Assembly (NCBI RefSeq): GCF_001654925.1
Contig: NZ_LXER01000029.1
Coordinates: 186,001 to 250,000 of the forward strand
DNA from: Buttiauxella brennerae ATCC 51605
GTDB lineage: Bacteria; Pseudomonadota; Gammaproteobacteria; Enterobacterales; Enterobacteriaceae
DNA length: 64,000 bases
Direction of reading: 5' to 3'
Positions 23,017-32,569 of this stretch are shown here, piece by piece. Within the stretch, counting starts at the first letter, position 1; every line of letters starts with the position of its first letter. Under the pieces are notes generated by a model that was not told the origin of the DNA, ran no database searches, and saw nothing but the letters and a program-made list of their open reading frames with translations. Both the position numbers and the translations under genes were made by a program.

Positions 23017-23994
23017 ATGCTGTTAGCTACAGCTCTGTTAATTATCGGTTTGCTTTTAGTCGTCTATGGTGCCGACCGTCTGGTGTTTGCGGCTTCAATA
23101 CTTTGCCGCAGTTTCGGGGTCCCACCGCTGCTTATTGGTTTGACCGTCGTCAGCATCGGTACCTCATTGCCTGAACTTATCGTCGCAAGCACTGCTGCGC
23201 TGCATGGTCAGTTGGATTTAGCGGTGGGCACAGCGTTAGGTTCAAATATCACCAATATCTTACTGATTCTCGGCTTAGCGGCACTTTTGCACCCTTTTAC
23301 CGTGAATTCCGATATTCTACGGCGTGAATTACCCCTAATGTTAGTCGCAAGCGGCGTTATCGGATGGCTTCTTTTCGATAATCAGTTAAGTCGCATTGAT
23401 GGCGTAATACTGATTGCAGTCGCTATAGCGTATCTGTTGTTTACGATTAAAATAGCGCGCCTCGCCGGCAATGAAGGTGCCGACAACCTGACCCGCGAGC
23501 AGCTGGCAGAACTTCCTCGTGAGGGGAGCCGACCTGTCGCCTTTTTATGGCTTGCCGTTGCGTTAATTATTATGCCGATGGCCACGCGTATGGTTATCGA
23601 CAATGCCAGTGTGGTCGCGCATTACTTCGGTGTGAGCGAGCTTGTGATTGGGCTGACGATTATCTCTGTCGGCACGAGCCTGCCTGAACTTGCCACAACG
23701 ATCGCGGGTGCCCGTAAAGGCGAAGATGATATTGCGATAGGTAATATCATTGGCTCGAATATTTTCAATATCGTGTTGGTGCTGGGTATCCCGGCGTTAA
23801 TTGCACCGGGTGAAATAGACCCTTACGCCTTTACCCGGGATTATTGGGTGATGTTGGTCGTAAGTGCCATTTTCGCGGTACTTTGCTGGTGCAGGGCTCG
23901 CTCTATCGGCAAGACGGCAGGCGCTCTGTTAACATGTAGTTTCTTCGTATGGATTGTGATGCTGTGGTTTTCTGCATCACCGGTCGTAGGGTAA
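23017..23994 (+). CDS. yrbG: Calcium/sodium antiporter-family protein YrbG
   Basis: This CaCA-superfamily inner-membrane protein has 325 residues and about ten membrane segments in two inverted repeats. Each repeat carries the alpha motif (TVVSIGTSLPELIVAS with ALGSNITNILLILG, and TIISVGTSLPELATTI with IIGSNIFNIVLVLG). It precedes the kdsD-kdsC-lptCAB genes, as in E. coli, and is divergent from mlaF. The exact ion is not shown by sequence. Confidence 0.93.
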   Translation: MLLATALLIIGLLLVVYGADRLVFAASILCRSFGVPPLLIGLTVVSIGTSLPELIVASTAALHGQLDLAVGTALGSNITNILLILGLAALLHPFTVNSDILRRELPLMLVASGVIGWLLFDNQLSRIDGVILIAVAIAYLLFTIKIARLAGNEGADNLTREQLAELPREGSRPVAFLWLAVALIIMPMATRMVIDNASVVAHYFGVSELVIGLTIISVGTSLPELATTIAGARKGEDDIAIGNIIGSNIFNIVLVLGIPALIAPGEIDPYAFTRDYWVMLVVSAIFAVLCWCRARSIGKTAGALLTCSFFVWIVMLWFSASPVVG

Positions 23995-24008
23995 ACGGAA
24001 CGGAAATT

Positions 24009-24995
24009 ATGTCACAGATAGATTTGCAACCGGGTTTTGACTTTCAGCAAGCAGGCAAAGAAGTACTGAAGATTGAACGTGAAGGCCTGGATCAGCTCGA
24101 TCAATACATCAACACAGACTTCTCTGCGGCCTGTGAAAAAATGTTCTATTGCCAGGGCAAAGTCGTCGTTATGGGCATGGGTAAATCTGGCCATATCGGT
24201 AAAAAAATGGCGGCAACGTTTGCCAGTACTGGCACACCGTCGTTTTTCGTACATCCTGGTGAAGCAAGCCACGGCGACCTGGGCATGGTTAGCGCACAAG
24301 ATATCGTGATTGCTATCTCTAACTCTGGCGAGTCAAACGAAATCTTGGCGCTGATCCCGGTTCTCAAACGCTTACAGGTGCCATTAATTTGCATCACCAG
24401 CCGCCCGGAAAGCTCGATGGGCAAAGCGGCCGATGTCCATTTGTGTGTCAAAGTCCCGCAGGAAGCGTGCCCGCTAGGCCTGGCTCCAACATCCAGCACC
24501 ACGGCCACACTGGTAATGGGTGACGCTCTGGCTGTTGCCTTATTGAAAGCTCGCGGCTTTACCGCAGAAGATTTTGCACTTTCTCACCCAGGCGGTGCAT
24601 TGGGACGTAAACTGTTACTACGTGTCAGTGACATTATGCACAGCGGTGACGAGATCCCCCATGTCAGTAAAGATGCATCTTTGCGCGACGCGTTGCTGGA
24701 AATTACGCGCAAAAATATGGGGATGACCGTAATCTGTGACTCCCTGATGAAAATCGAAGGGATCTTCACCGATGGTGACTTGCGTCGGGTCTTTGATATG
24801 GGCGTTGACCTCCACTCCCTGAATATTGCAGATGTCATGACCGTTGGCGGAATTCGTGTTCGCCCAACATTACTGGCGGTTGATGCACTGAACTTGATGC
24901 AGTCTCGCCATATTACCTCGGTACTGGTTGCTGATGGCGACCAACTACTCGGTGTGGTACATATGCACGACATGCTGCGCGCAGGCGTGGTTTAA
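24009..24995 (+). CDS. kdsD: Arabinose-5-phosphate isomerase KdsD
   Basis: KdsD converts ribulose-5-phosphate to arabinose-5-phosphate, the first step of Kdo synthesis for LPS. The 328-residue protein has an N-terminal SIS domain (GMGKSGHIGKKMAATFASTGTPSFFVHPGEASHGDLG, SNSGES, SRPESSMG) and two C-terminal CBS domains (from about residue 205). The ATG at 24009 (MSQIDLQPGFDFQQAGKEVL) fits the E. coli start. It lies 14 nt after yrbG. Confidence 0.97.
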   Translation: MSQIDLQPGFDFQQAGKEVLKIEREGLDQLDQYINTDFSAACEKMFYCQGKVVVMGMGKSGHIGKKMAATFASTGTPSFFVHPGEASHGDLGMVSAQDIVIAISNSGESNEILALIPVLKRLQVPLICITSRPESSMGKAADVHLCVKVPQEACPLGLAPTSSTTATLVMGDALAVALLKARGFTAEDFALSHPGGALGRKLLLRVSDIMHSGDEIPHVSKDASLRDALLEITRKNMGMTVICDSLMKIEGIFTDGDLRRVFDMGVDLHSLNIADVMTVGGIRVRPTLLAVDALNLMQSRHITSVLVADGDQLLGVVHMHDMLRAGVV

Positions 24996-25011
24996 CAAAG
25001 GATTAGCATTA

Positions 25012-25578
25012 ATGAGTAACCATGAAGCGTCACTTGCCACCTGCTACGGTCCGGTAAGCACGCACGTGATGGAGCGGGCAGCCAACGTGCGCCTGCTCAT
25101 TTTAGACGTTGACGGTGTGATGTCTGATGGCCTGATTTATATGGGCAATAGCGGCGAAGAGCTGAAAGCATTCAACGTGCGTGACGGTTATGGCATTCGC
25201 TGCGCGCTGACTTCCGATATCGAAGTCGCCATCATCACTGGGCGCAAAGCAAAACTGCTTGAAGACCGCTGTGAAACGCTGGGCATTACCCATCTCTATC
25301 AAGGGCAGTCTGACAAGCTTCTGGCTTTTCACGATCTCCTGGGTAAGCTCAACATTCCGGCGGAGCAAGTTGCCTATGTCGGTGATGATTTAATCGACTG
25401 GCCTGTAATGGCGAAAGTCGGTTTGAGCGTGGCGGTATCTGATGCTCATCCACTGCTTATTCCCCGTGCCGACTACGTTACCCGCATTGCTGGCGGCCGT
25501 GGGGCAGTGCGCGAAGTCTGCGATCTCCTTCTATTGGCACAAGGAAAGCTTGATGAGGCCAAAGGGCTATCTATATGA
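25012..25578 (+). CDS. kdsC: 3-deoxy-manno-octulosonate-8-phosphatase KdsC
   Basis: KdsC removes phosphate from Kdo-8-P. The 188-residue HAD protein lacks a cap domain and acts as a tetramer. It has the nucleophile motif LLILDVDGVMSDG, motif II ITGRKA, and motif III YVGDDLIDWPVM. The ATG at 25012 (MSNHEASLATCYGPV) is preceded by AAAGGA. Its end overlaps lptC by 4 nt. Confidence 0.97.
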   Translation: MSNHEASLATCYGPVSTHVMERAANVRLLILDVDGVMSDGLIYMGNSGEELKAFNVRDGYGIRCALTSDIEVAIITGRKAKLLEDRCETLGITHLYQGQSDKLLAFHDLLGKLNIPAEQVAYVGDDLIDWPVMAKVGLSVAVSDAHPLLIPRADYVTRIAGGRGAVREVCDLLLLAQGKLDEAKGLSI

Positions 25579-26150
25579 GTAAGACCAGACGTTGGGTTAT
25601 CATCCTGCTTTCATTGCTGGCGTTGGTGCTAATTGGCTTTAATCTGGTCGATAAAGACACCGTTGCACCTGTGACGGTAAACAGCAACGAGCCAACCTAT
25701 AAAAGTGAACATTCCACGACTCTCGCCTACAGTCCTGAAGGGGCTCTAAATTATCGGCTGGTCGCGGAACACGTTGAATATTTTTCCGATACCGCCGTTT
25801 CGTGGTTCACCAATCCGGTGATGACACAGTACGACGAAAACAAAGTTGCGACCTGGTCATTACGAGCAGATCGCGCCAAACTGACTAACGATCGGATGCT
25901 GTATTTGTATGGGAATGTGGTGCTGACTGCTCTGACACCAGATTCCCAGCTACGCAAAATTACCACGGACAATGCGCAGGTTAATTTAGTCACTCAGGAT
26001 GTTGCCTCTGATGACCAGGTAACCTTGTACGGAACCAGCTTTAACTCCACCGGCCTCAAAATGCGTGGAAACTTACGCAGCAAAAATGCCGAGCTGATTG
26101 AAAAGGTTAGAACATCCTATGAAATCCAGAATAAACAAACTCAGCCTTAA
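25575..26150 (+). CDS. lptC: LPS export protein LptC
   Basis: LptC is a bitopic inner-membrane protein that passes LPS from LptB2FG to the LptA bridge. The 191 residues have one N-terminal membrane helix (about 7-25) and a periplasmic beta-jellyroll with YSPEGALNYRLVAEHVEYFS and a GNVVLT motif. It overlaps kdsC by 4 nt and lptA by 32 nt. Confidence 0.96.
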   Translation: MSKTRRWVIILLSLLALVLIGFNLVDKDTVAPVTVNSNEPTYKSEHSTTLAYSPEGALNYRLVAEHVEYFSDTAVSWFTNPVMTQYDENKVATWSLRADRAKLTNDRMLYLYGNVVLTALTPDSQLRKITTDNAQVNLVTQDVASDDQVTLYGTSFNSTGLKMRGNLRSKNAELIEKVRTSYEIQNKQTQP

Positions 26151-26676
26151 TTTAGTACTGACGAGTACGCTTTTAGCCGCCAGTTTTTCGGCATTTGCGC
26201 TGACGGGTGATACCGACCAGCCGATTCACATTGAATCTGACCAACAGTCGCTGGATATGCAAGGCAACATCGTCACTTTCACCGGCAACGTTATCGTGAC
26301 GCAAGGCAGTATCAAAATTAACGCCGATAAAGTCGTTGTAACCCGTCCAGGCGGCGAGGAAGGCAAAGAAGTGATTGATGGCTATGGTAACCCAGCCACT
26401 TTCTATCAGATGCAAGATAGCGGTAAGCCAGTCAATGGACACGCAGCGACCATGCACTATGAGCTGCAAAACGACTTTGTGGTACTGACCGGCAACGCTT
26501 ATCTCGAGCAGGTCGACAGCAACATCAAAGGCGACAAAATTACCTATCTGGTTAAAGAGCAGAAAATGCAGGCCTTTAGCGAGAAAGGTAAACGAGTCAC
26601 CACCGTTCTGGTCCCTTCTCAATTGCAGAAAAAAGACGGCCAGGCTCCGGCACCTGCCCCGAAAAAGAGTAACTAA
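26119..26676 (+). CDS. lptA: LPS transport periplasmic protein LptA
   Basis: LptA forms the periplasmic bridge for LPS between LptC and LptD. The 185-residue precursor has a signal peptide ending FSAFA (about residue 27) and the LptA/OstA repeats DTDQPIHIESDQQSLDMQGNIVTFTGNVIVTQG. The ATG at 26119 lies inside lptC, giving a 32-nt overlap, as in E. coli. Confidence 0.97.
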   Translation: MKSRINKLSLNLVLTSTLLAASFSAFALTGDTDQPIHIESDQQSLDMQGNIVTFTGNVIVTQGSIKINADKVVVTRPGGEEGKEVIDGYGNPATFYQMQDSGKPVNGHAATMHYELQNDFVVLTGNAYLEQVDSNIKGDKITYLVKEQKMQAFSEKGKRVTTVLVPSQLQKKDGQAPAPAPKKSN

Positions 26677-26682
26677 TTCGTT

Positions 26683-27408
26683 ATGGCTACTTTAATTGCA
26701 AAAAACCTCGCCAAAGCCTACAAAGGCCGCCGCGTTGTAGAAGATGTCAGCCTGACCGTTAAGTCCGGAGAAATTGTGGGTTTGCTTGGCCCTAACGGTG
26801 CGGGTAAAACCACAACCTTTTACATGGTTGTAGGGATTGTGCCGCGCGACGCTGGTAACATCATTATTGATGATGAAGATATCAGCCTGCTGCCGCTTCA
26901 TGCTCGTGCCCGTCGTGGTATTGGCTATTTGCCGCAGGAAGCGTCTATCTTCCGCCGCTTAAGCGTGTTTGACAACCTGATGGCTGTCTTGCAGATCCGT
27001 GACGATCTTTCCGCCGAGCAGCGTGAAGATCGCGCCAATGAGCTGATGGAAGAGTTTCACATCGAACATTTGCGTAATAACCTCGGGCAGTCTCTGTCTG
27101 GTGGTGAACGCCGTCGTGTCGAAATTGCCCGCGCATTGGCCGCAAACCCGAAATTTATTCTTTTGGACGAACCTTTTGCAGGTGTTGACCCAATCTCCGT
27201 CATCGACATCAAGCGAATTATCGAGCATTTGCGCGATAGCGGCCTTGGTGTGCTGATTACCGACCATAACGTACGCGAAACGTTGGCCGTGTGTGAACGC
27301 GCTTACATCGTCAGCCAGGGCCAGTTAATTGCCCATGGCACGCCTGCGGAAATCCTGGAAGATGAGCATGTTAAGCGCGTCTATCTGGGCGAAGAGTTCA
27401 GACTCTGA
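26683..27408 (+). CDS. lptB: LPS export ABC transporter ATPase LptB
   Basis: LptB powers LPS extraction with LptF and LptG, whose genes are outside this window. The 241-residue protein has Walker [11 protein letters not shown]-loop YLPQEAS, signature [15 protein letters not shown], Walker [14 protein letters not shown] and H-loop ITDHNVRE. It follows lptA by 6 nt. The 104-nt gap to rpoN contains an inverted repeat. Confidence 0.98.
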   Translation: MATLIAKNLAKAYKGRRVVEDVSLTVKSGEIVGLLGPNGAGKTTTFYMVVGIVPRDAGNIIIDDEDISLLPLHARARRGIGYLPQEASIFRRLSVFDNLMAVLQIRDDLSAEQREDRANELMEEFHIEHLRNNLGQSLSGGERRRVEIARALAANPKFILLDEPFAGVDPISVIDIKRIIEHLRDSGLGVLITDHNVRETLAVCERAYIVSQGQLIAHGTPAEILEDEHVKRVYLGEEFRL

Positions 27409-27426
27409 TAGGGTAGGAAGTATAAC

Positions 27427-27492
27427 TATTAATACTCTGGGTAAATCGAGTTGCCCACGTTCCAGCAACTCGAAGTATGACGAGTATATACC
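27427..27492. repeat. Imperfect inverted repeat between lptB and rpoN
   Basis: Two 28-nt arms (27427-27454 and 27465-27492) match at about 19 of 28 positions around a 10-nt spacer. The inner 9 bases (TCGAGTTGC / GCAACTCGA) and the outer ATACTC/GAGTAT are exact. On RNA it would fold into a hairpin just ahead of rpoN. Similar ends occur at 29283-29342 and 52652-52782. I read it as a short copy of a dispersed enterobacterial intergenic repeat. Confidence 0.55.
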
Positions 27493-27512
27493 TGAGGAAG
27501 TTCGCTCTGAAT

Positions 27513-28949
27513 ATGAAGCAAGGTTTGCAATTAAGGCTTAGCCAACAACTTGCTATGACTCCCCAGTTGCAGCAGGCCATTCGTCTGTTACAACTGTCGA
27601 CGTTAGAGCTACAGCAAGAACTTCAGCAAGCACTGGAAAGTAACCCACTGCTTGAGCAAACCGATCTGCATGAAGAAATTGAAACTCAGGAAGTTCGTGA
27701 AAATGAAGCTTTAGACACTCGTGAGGCGCTTGAACAAAAAGAGATGCCTGACGAGCTGCCGCTGGATACCAGCTGGGACGAGATCTACACCGCAGGCACG
27801 CCATCAGGAACGGGATCCGATTACAGTAGTGATGACGAGCTGCCGGTTTATCAAGGGGAAACAACCCAGTCACTTCAGGATTACCTGATGTGGCAGGTCG
27901 ATCTCACCCCGTTCTCTGATACCGATACAGCCATTGCGACATCTATTGTCGATGCTGTCGATGAGATGGGCTATCTCACGGTTTCGCTGGAAGAAATTCT
28001 GGAAAGCATGGGCGATGACGAAATCACGATCGACGAAGTGGAAGCGGTACTCAAACGCGTCCAGCGTTTTGATCCTGTTGGCGTTGCCGCACGCGATCTC
28101 CGCGATTGCTTGCTCATCCAACTTTCTCAGTACGCCAGAGAAACACCCTGGCTGGTAGAAGCACGCCTGATCGTCAGCGATCATCTGGATCTGCTGGCCA
28201 ACCATGATTTCCGTAGCCTGATGCGCGTCACGCGCCTGAAAGAAGAAGTGCTGAAAGAGGCAATGTGCCTGATTCAGTCTCTTGATCCACGTCCAGGGCA
28301 ATCCATTCAAACCAGCGAGCCCGAATATGTTATTCCCGATATTCTGGTGAAAAAAACTCAGGGGCGCTGGACGGTAGAACTGAATGCTGACAGCATTCCA
28401 CGCCTTAAAATAAACCAGCAGTACGCTGCAATGGGCACAAATGCCCGCAATGACAGCGACTCACAGTTTATTCGCAGTAACCTGCAAGAGGCCAAGTGGC
28501 TAATTAAGAGTCTTGAAAGCCGCAACGATACGCTGCTGCGCGTCAGCCGTTGCATCGTTGAGCAGCAACAAGGCTTTTTTGAGCATGGCGAAGAACACAT
28601 GAAACCGATGGTTCTGGCTGATATCGCTCAGGTGGTCGAGATGCATGAATCGACCATTTCCCGTGTGACGACGCAAAAATATTTGCATAGCCCACGCGGA
28701 ATTTTTGAATTGAAGTATTTCTTCTCAAGCCATGTGAATACCGAAGGTGGAGGCGAAGCCTCTTCAACGGCGATTCGGGCATTGGTGAAGAAATTAATTG
28801 CGGCGGAAAACCCTGCGAAACCACTGAGTGATAGCAAGTTAACGACTATGCTATCGGCTCAGGGGATCATGGTTGCACGCCGCACTGTTGCGAAGTACCG
28901 AGAGTCTTTATCCATACCACCGTCAAACCAGCGTAAACAACTGGTGTGA
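27513..28949 (+). CDS. rpoN: RNA polymerase sigma-54 factor
   Basis: Sigma-54 directs polymerase to -24/-12 promoters that need AAA+ activators, for nitrogen and other functions. The 478-residue protein has the Gln/Leu-rich region I ([29 protein letters not shown]), an acidic region II, the core-binding region, a helix-turn-helix, and the RpoN box [10 protein letters not shown] near the C-terminus. The ATG at 27513 matches E. coli. It is followed by hpf, ptsN, rapZ and npr. Confidence 0.98.
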   Translation: MKQGLQLRLSQQLAMTPQLQQAIRLLQLSTLELQQELQQALESNPLLEQTDLHEEIETQEVRENEALDTREALEQKEMPDELPLDTSWDEIYTAGTPSGTGSDYSSDDELPVYQGETTQSLQDYLMWQVDLTPFSDTDTAIATSIVDAVDEMGYLTVSLEEILESMGDDEITIDEVEAVLKRVQRFDPVGVAARDLRDCLLIQLSQYARETPWLVEARLIVSDHLDLLANHDFRSLMRVTRLKEEVLKEAMCLIQSLDPRPGQSIQTSEPEYVIPDILVKKTQGRWTVELNADSIPRLKINQQYAAMGTNARNDSDSQFIRSNLQEAKWLIKSLESRNDTLLRVSRCIVEQQQGFFEHGEEHMKPMVLADIAQVVEMHESTISRVTTQKYLHSPRGIFELKYFFSSHVNTEGGGEASSTAIRALVKKLIAAENPAKPLSDSKLTTMLSAQGIMVARRTVAKYRESLSIPPSNQRKQLV

Positions 28950-28971
28950 CTTAACCGATAAGGAAGACACT

Positions 28972-29259
28972 ATGCAGCTCAACATTACAGGACAAAACGT
29001 CGAAATCACTGACGCACTGCGCGATTTTGTGAGTACGAAGTTTGCCAAACTGGAGCAGTACTTCGATAGAATTAACCAGGTCTACATTGTGTTAAAGGTG
29101 GAAAAGGTCACGCACATTGCTGACGCAACGCTCCATGTAAATGGGGGTGAAATACATGCCAGCTCAGATGGGCAGGATATGTATGCGGCAATTGATGGTT
29201 TGATTGATAAACTGGCACGCCAGTTAACCAAACATAAAGATAAACTAAAACAACACTAA
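28972..29259 (+). CDS. hpf: Ribosome hibernation promoting factor HPF (short form)
   Basis: HPF stabilises 100S ribosome dimers in stationary phase. The 95-residue protein is the short gammaproteobacterial form, starting MQLNITGQNVEITDALRDFV and ending KLARQLTKHKDKLKQH. AAGGAAG precedes the ATG. It lies 22 nt after rpoN. Confidence 0.97.
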   Translation: MQLNITGQNVEITDALRDFVSTKFAKLEQYFDRINQVYIVLKVEKVTHIADATLHVNGGEIHASSDGQDMYAAIDGLIDKLARQLTKHKDKLKQH

Positions 29260-29282
29260 TAATCCGGGCAACTGTTTCAGCA

Positions 29283-29342
29283 TATAGCCATTAGTTTTCG
29301 AGTTGCAGGCGTGTGGCTGTAACTAAAAAGATGATGGGTATA
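29283..29342. repeat. Degenerate inverted repeat between hpf and ptsN
   Basis: The left arm begins TATAGCCATTAGTTTTCGAG at 29283. The right arm, read in reverse complement from 29342, begins TATACCCATCATCTTTTTAG. They share TATA-CCAT-A, TTTT, AGTT and CAG, so the palindrome is decayed but recognisable. The TTCGAGTTGCAGGC stretch matches the inner arms of the element before rpoN, suggesting one repeat family. Confidence 0.45.
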
Positions 29343-29343
29343 G

Positions 29344-29372
29344 ACGGCTCGTTACCAGGAGTAACGGGCCGT
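29344..29372. promoter_or_regulatory. Strong 12-bp hairpin before ptsN
   Basis: ACGGCTCGTTAC pairs with GTAACGGGCCGT (one G-T pair) around CAGGA, 28 nt before the ptsN start. The downstream sequence is TAGCATAAC with no T run, so it is not a normal terminator. It could stabilise or process the rpoN-hpf mRNA. Confidence 0.5.
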
Positions 29373-29400
29373 TAGCATAACAGGGGGCTTAGGTGAACTT

Positions 29401-29892
29401 ATGATGAACAACGATTCTGCTCTACAACTTAGTCATGTCCTGAACAAGGAATGTACGCGTACCAATGTACATTGCCAAAGTAAAAAACGTGCGCTGGAAA
29501 TCATCAGTGAGCTGGCGGCGAAGCAACTCGGCCTGCCACCACAAGTGGTCTTTGAAGCTGTGCTGACGCGTGAACGCATGGGCAGTACCGGCATCGGTAA
29601 TGGTATCGCCATTCCCCATGGGAAACTGGAAGAAGATACCACCCGCGCTGTTGGGGTGTTTATTAAACTCGAAACGCCTATCGCCTTCGACGCTATTGAT
29701 AATCAACCCGTAGATTTGATGTTTGCGCTGCTGGTACCAGCAGATCAAACAAAAACGCATTTACATACTTTGTCCCTGGTGGCTAAACGCCTGGCAGACA
29801 AAACAATTTGTCGACGCCTGCGTTCAGCACAGAGCGATGAAGAGCTTTATCAGATCATTACCGAAACAGAACAAGGTAGTGAAAATGAATAA
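29401..29892 (+). CDS. ptsN: Nitrogen PTS EIIA component
   Basis: EIIA-Ntr is the terminal phospho-acceptor of the PtsP-NPr-PtsN branch; in E. coli its dephospho form affects K+ transport and the nitrogen/carbon balance. The 163-residue protein has the phosphorylation site His73 in GIAIPHGKLEED and the conserved LVPADQTKTHLHTLSLVAKRLAD. A second ATG three bases later is possible; the first gives the E. coli length. rapZ and npr follow. Confidence 0.97.
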   Translation: MMNNDSALQLSHVLNKECTRTNVHCQSKKRALEIISELAAKQLGLPPQVVFEAVLTRERMGSTGIGNGIAIPHGKLEEDTTRAVGVFIKLETPIAFDAIDNQPVDLMFALLVPADQTKTHLHTLSLVAKRLADKTICRRLRSAQSDEELYQIITETEQGSENE

Positions 29893-29945
29893 TCTGGCTG
29901 CGGTTATCTTGATGCCACAGCAAGAGAAGTTGGGGGAGTGATAAA

Positions 29946-30800
29946 ATGGTGCTGATGATTGTCAGCGGCCGCTCTGGTTCAGGGAAGTCTGTAGCCTTGC
30001 GTGCACTAGAAGATATGGGATTCTACTGCGTAGATAACCTACCAGTGGTGCTGTTGCCTGATCTTGCCAAAACTCTCGCAGAGCGAAAAATTTCTGCGGC
30101 AGTCAGCATCGATGTGCGTAACATGCCGGAAAACCCGGAAATTTTTGAACAGGCGATGACCAATCTGCCTGATTCATTCTCGCCGCAATTATTGTTCCTC
30201 GATGCCGATCGCAACACGCTGATTCGTCGTTATAGCGACACGCGTCGTTTGCATCCGCTTTCCAGCAAAAATCTGTCGCTGGAAAGTGCAATTGATGAAG
30301 AAAGTGACCTGCTGGAGCCACTGAAATCCAGAGCTGACTTGATCATCGACACCTCTGAAATGTCGGTACATGAACTCGCGGAAATGCTGCGTACGCGCCT
30401 GCTTGGTAAACGCGAGCGCGAACTGACGATGGTGTTCGAATCCTTCGGCTTTAAACACGGTATCCCGATCGATGCGGACTACGTGTTTGACGTGCGCTTC
30501 TTGCCAAACCCGCACTGGGATCCAAAACTGCGTCCTATGACCGGTCTTGACAGGCCTGTTGCGGCGTTCCTCGACCGTCACACCGAAGTGCATAACTTTA
30601 TCTACCAGACGCGCAGCTATCTTGAGCTATGGTTACCTATGCTGGAAACTAATAACCGCAGCTATCTGACTGTGGCGATTGGCTGTACTGGCGGTAAACA
30701 CCGTTCGGTATATATTGCTGAGCAACTGGCAGACTACTTCCGCTCACGCGGTAAAAACGTGCAATCCCGTCACCGTACGCTGGAAAAACGCAAAACATGA
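29946..30800 (+). CDS. rapZ: RNase adapter protein RapZ
   Basis: RapZ binds glucosamine-6-phosphate and directs RNase E to GlmZ RNA, controlling glmS. The 284-residue protein is almost identical to the E. coli one. It has Walker A GRSGSGKS (8-15), Walker B-like LLFLDAD, and the C-terminal domain [20 protein letters not shown] with a basic RNA-binding tail ([11 protein letters not shown]). Its stop overlaps npr by 4 nt. It acts in the same GlcN-6-P supply as glmM elsewhere in this window. Confidence 0.98.
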   Translation: MVLMIVSGRSGSGKSVALRALEDMGFYCVDNLPVVLLPDLAKTLAERKISAAVSIDVRNMPENPEIFEQAMTNLPDSFSPQLLFLDADRNTLIRRYSDTRRLHPLSSKNLSLESAIDEESDLLEPLKSRADLIIDTSEMSVHELAEMLRTRLLGKRERELTMVFESFGFKHGIPIDADYVFDVRFLPNPHWDPKLRPMTGLDRPVAAFLDRHTEVHNFIYQTRSYLELWLPMLETNNRSYLTVAIGCTGGKHRSVYIAEQLADYFRSRGKNVQSRHRTLEKRKT

Positions 30801-31069
30801 CCGTAAAACAGACCGTTGAGATAACCAACAAGCTGGGCATGCACGCACGCCCGGCGATGAAACTGTTCGAACTGGTGCAAAGCTTTGATGCCGAAGTGAT
30901 GCTGCGTAATGAAGCAGGTACGGAGGCTGAAGCTAACAGCGTGATTGCCCTGCTGATGTTAGATTCAGCCAAGGGTGGTCATATTGAAATTGAAGTCACC
31001 GGGCCGGAAGAAGAACAAGCATTGAATGCCGTTATCGCGCTGTTTAATTCCGGGTTTGATGAAGACTAA
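30797..31069 (+). CDS. npr: Phosphocarrier protein NPr
   Basis: NPr is the HPr-like carrier that passes phosphate from PtsP to PtsN. The 90-residue protein has the active-site His16 in [12 protein letters not shown] and the Ser46-type region [14 protein letters not shown]. It overlaps rapZ by an ATGA junction. It ends one base from the convergent mtgA stop with no terminator between them. Confidence 0.97.
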   Translation: MTVKQTVEITNKLGMHARPAMKLFELVQSFDAEVMLRNEAGTEAEANSVIALLMLDSAKGGHIEIEVTGPEEEQALNAVIALFNSGFDED

Positions 31070-31070
31070 C

Positions 31071-31799
31071 TCACTTCAATTCATTCTGCGCCAGGAACGA
31101 TTCGCCACCTAGCTGGCGCATCTGGCGCAAAATCCATTGCTGCCGCTGCCGTACATAGCCTGAAGGCGCATTCGCTTTAAAGCGAATAGGATTGGGTAAT
31201 ACTGCGGCGAGCAATGCAGCTTCCGATGCTGTCAGACGACTTGCAGGTTTATGGAAATAGCGCTGTGACGCTGCTTCCACGCCAAAAATCCCTTCGCCAA
31301 ATTCCGCAATATTCAGGTAAACCGTCAAAATGCGGCGCTTAGTCCAGACCACTTCCATGCCGAGTGTTAACCCAGCCTCAAGACCTTTTCGCACGTAGCT
31401 ACGACCATCCCACAGGAACAGATTTTTAGCTGTCTGTTGAGAAAGTGTCGAGGCACCACGAACGCGGTTTTCATTGCGTTCATTGTGAGCCACAGCCTTT
31501 TCGATAGCCGCAACATCAAAGCCCCAGTGGTCAGGGAATTTCTGATCTTCTGCTGCAATAACCGCAAGCCCCATCCACGGTGAGATTTCATCCATGCTGA
31601 CCCAATCAGAATGTGCCACATAGCCAAAATCACCTGAGAACCAGGCACTGAATTGCCGTTCTACCATCACTGCCGAAAATGGCACCGGTAAAAAACTAAA
31701 CAGAATAATTCCCGCCAGCCAGATCCCTGCCAGCGCCAGAACGCCGCGTAACAACCAGCGCTTGAGAAGAGGCCAAAGCGCAAAACGCCCTTTCCTCAT
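31071..31799 (-). CDS. mtgA: Monofunctional peptidoglycan glycosyltransferase
   Basis: MtgA is a GT51 enzyme that polymerises lipid II into glycan strands without a transpeptidase domain. The 242-residue protein has one N-terminal membrane helix (about 13-35). Its GT51 motifs include [14 protein letters not shown] (catalytic Glu), [17 protein letters not shown] and [22 protein letters not shown]. It overlaps elbB by 4 nt and is convergent with npr. Confidence 0.97.
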   Translation of the reverse strand: MRKGRFALWPLLKRWLLRGVLALAGIWLAGIILFSFLPVPFSAVMVERQFSAWFSGDFGYVAHSDWVSMDEISPWMGLAVIAAEDQKFPDHWGFDVAAIEKAVAHNERNENRVRGASTLSQQTAKNLFLWDGRSYVRKGLEAGLTLGMEVVWTKRRILTVYLNIAEFGEGIFGVEAASQRYFHKPASRLTASEAALLAAVLPNPIRFKANAPSGYVRQRQQWILRQMRQLGGESFLAQNELK

Positions 31800-32449
31800 G
31801 CCGTTAGATCCAGAACGCGAGCCACCAGCTTCTCGATACCCATCGCGGCCTCATCAATGCGCGTCGCCAGCATATAAGCAGGCGTCGTCACGACTTTATG
31901 CTCTTCATCAACCACGATGTCATCGACCGGGCAAGGGACGTGTTCAGCCCCCATCTCTTCGACTATTTCTGCGGTATCAATATCGGTACCAATGGTTAAA
32001 CGTACCGGGACGTCGAGGATTTTTGGCAGCATTACAGGCGCGATGCACATAAAACCGAGCGGTTTTCCCTGAGCATGGCAGTCTCGAACCAGGCGGCGAA
32101 AATCAGCATCAACCTGGCATTCAATGCCCTGGCTGGCAAAATCGCACAAATTCTTAGCGGCACCAAAACCGCCCGGAACAATCAGCGCATCCAGTTCACT
32201 GGCATCGGCCTGAGCTAATGGAGTGATCGCACCGCGAGTGATTCGCGCCGCTTCTGCGAGCACATTACGATGCTCGTTAACCTTATTATTAGTCAGGTGA
32301 TTAATAACGTCTGCTTGAGGTTTATCAGGTGCAAAACAAACGGCTTCAGCGCCAGAACGAGCGATTGCCAGCAGGGTAATAACAGCTTCATGAATCTCAC
32401 TACCGTCGTAAACCCCACAACCACTGAGCACCACACCAATCTTCTTCAT
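31796..32449 (-). CDS. elbB: Glyoxalase ElbB (DJ-1/PfpI superfamily)
   Basis: This 217-residue protein has a class I glutamine amidotransferase-like fold with the motif [18 protein letters not shown]. The nucleophile-elbow region reads [10 protein letters not shown], with Cys in the usual position. E. coli ElbB has reported low glyoxalase activity, and a role in isoprenoid synthesis has been suggested. It is upstream of mtgA with a 4-nt overlap. Confidence 0.93.
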   Translation of the reverse strand: MKKIGVVLSGCGVYDGSEIHEAVITLLAIARSGAEAVCFAPDKPQADVINHLTNNKVNEHRNVLAEAARITRGAITPLAQADASELDALIVPGGFGAAKNLCDFASQGIECQVDADFRRLVRDCHAQGKPLGFMCIAPVMLPKILDVPVRLTIGTDIDTAEIVEEMGAEHVPCPVDDIVVDEEHKVVTTPAYMLATRIDEAAMGIEKLVARVLDLTA

Positions 32450-32533
32450 TCAGCCATTCCTTTTCATCATGCAATTTTTTATCATCAGTTATGATAATTA
32501 GATCGCTATGGTTCACACATTTTACTGATTCAC

Positions 32534-32562
32534 GTAACAATCTATTTAAGATTTGCTATCTT
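32534..32562 (+). promoter_or_regulatory. Candidate arcZ promoter
   Basis: TATCTT at 32557-32562 is a possible -10 box. GTAACA at 32534-32539 lies 17 nt upstream as a weak -35. Together they would start transcription near 32569-32571, where homology to ArcZ begins. Confidence 0.4.
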
Positions 32563-32569
32563 AATGCCT

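Noticed and set aside
27427-27492. Intrinsic terminator of lptB
   Set aside because: The stem is imperfect and is not followed by a T run on the plus strand; its likeness to two other elements favours a repeat.
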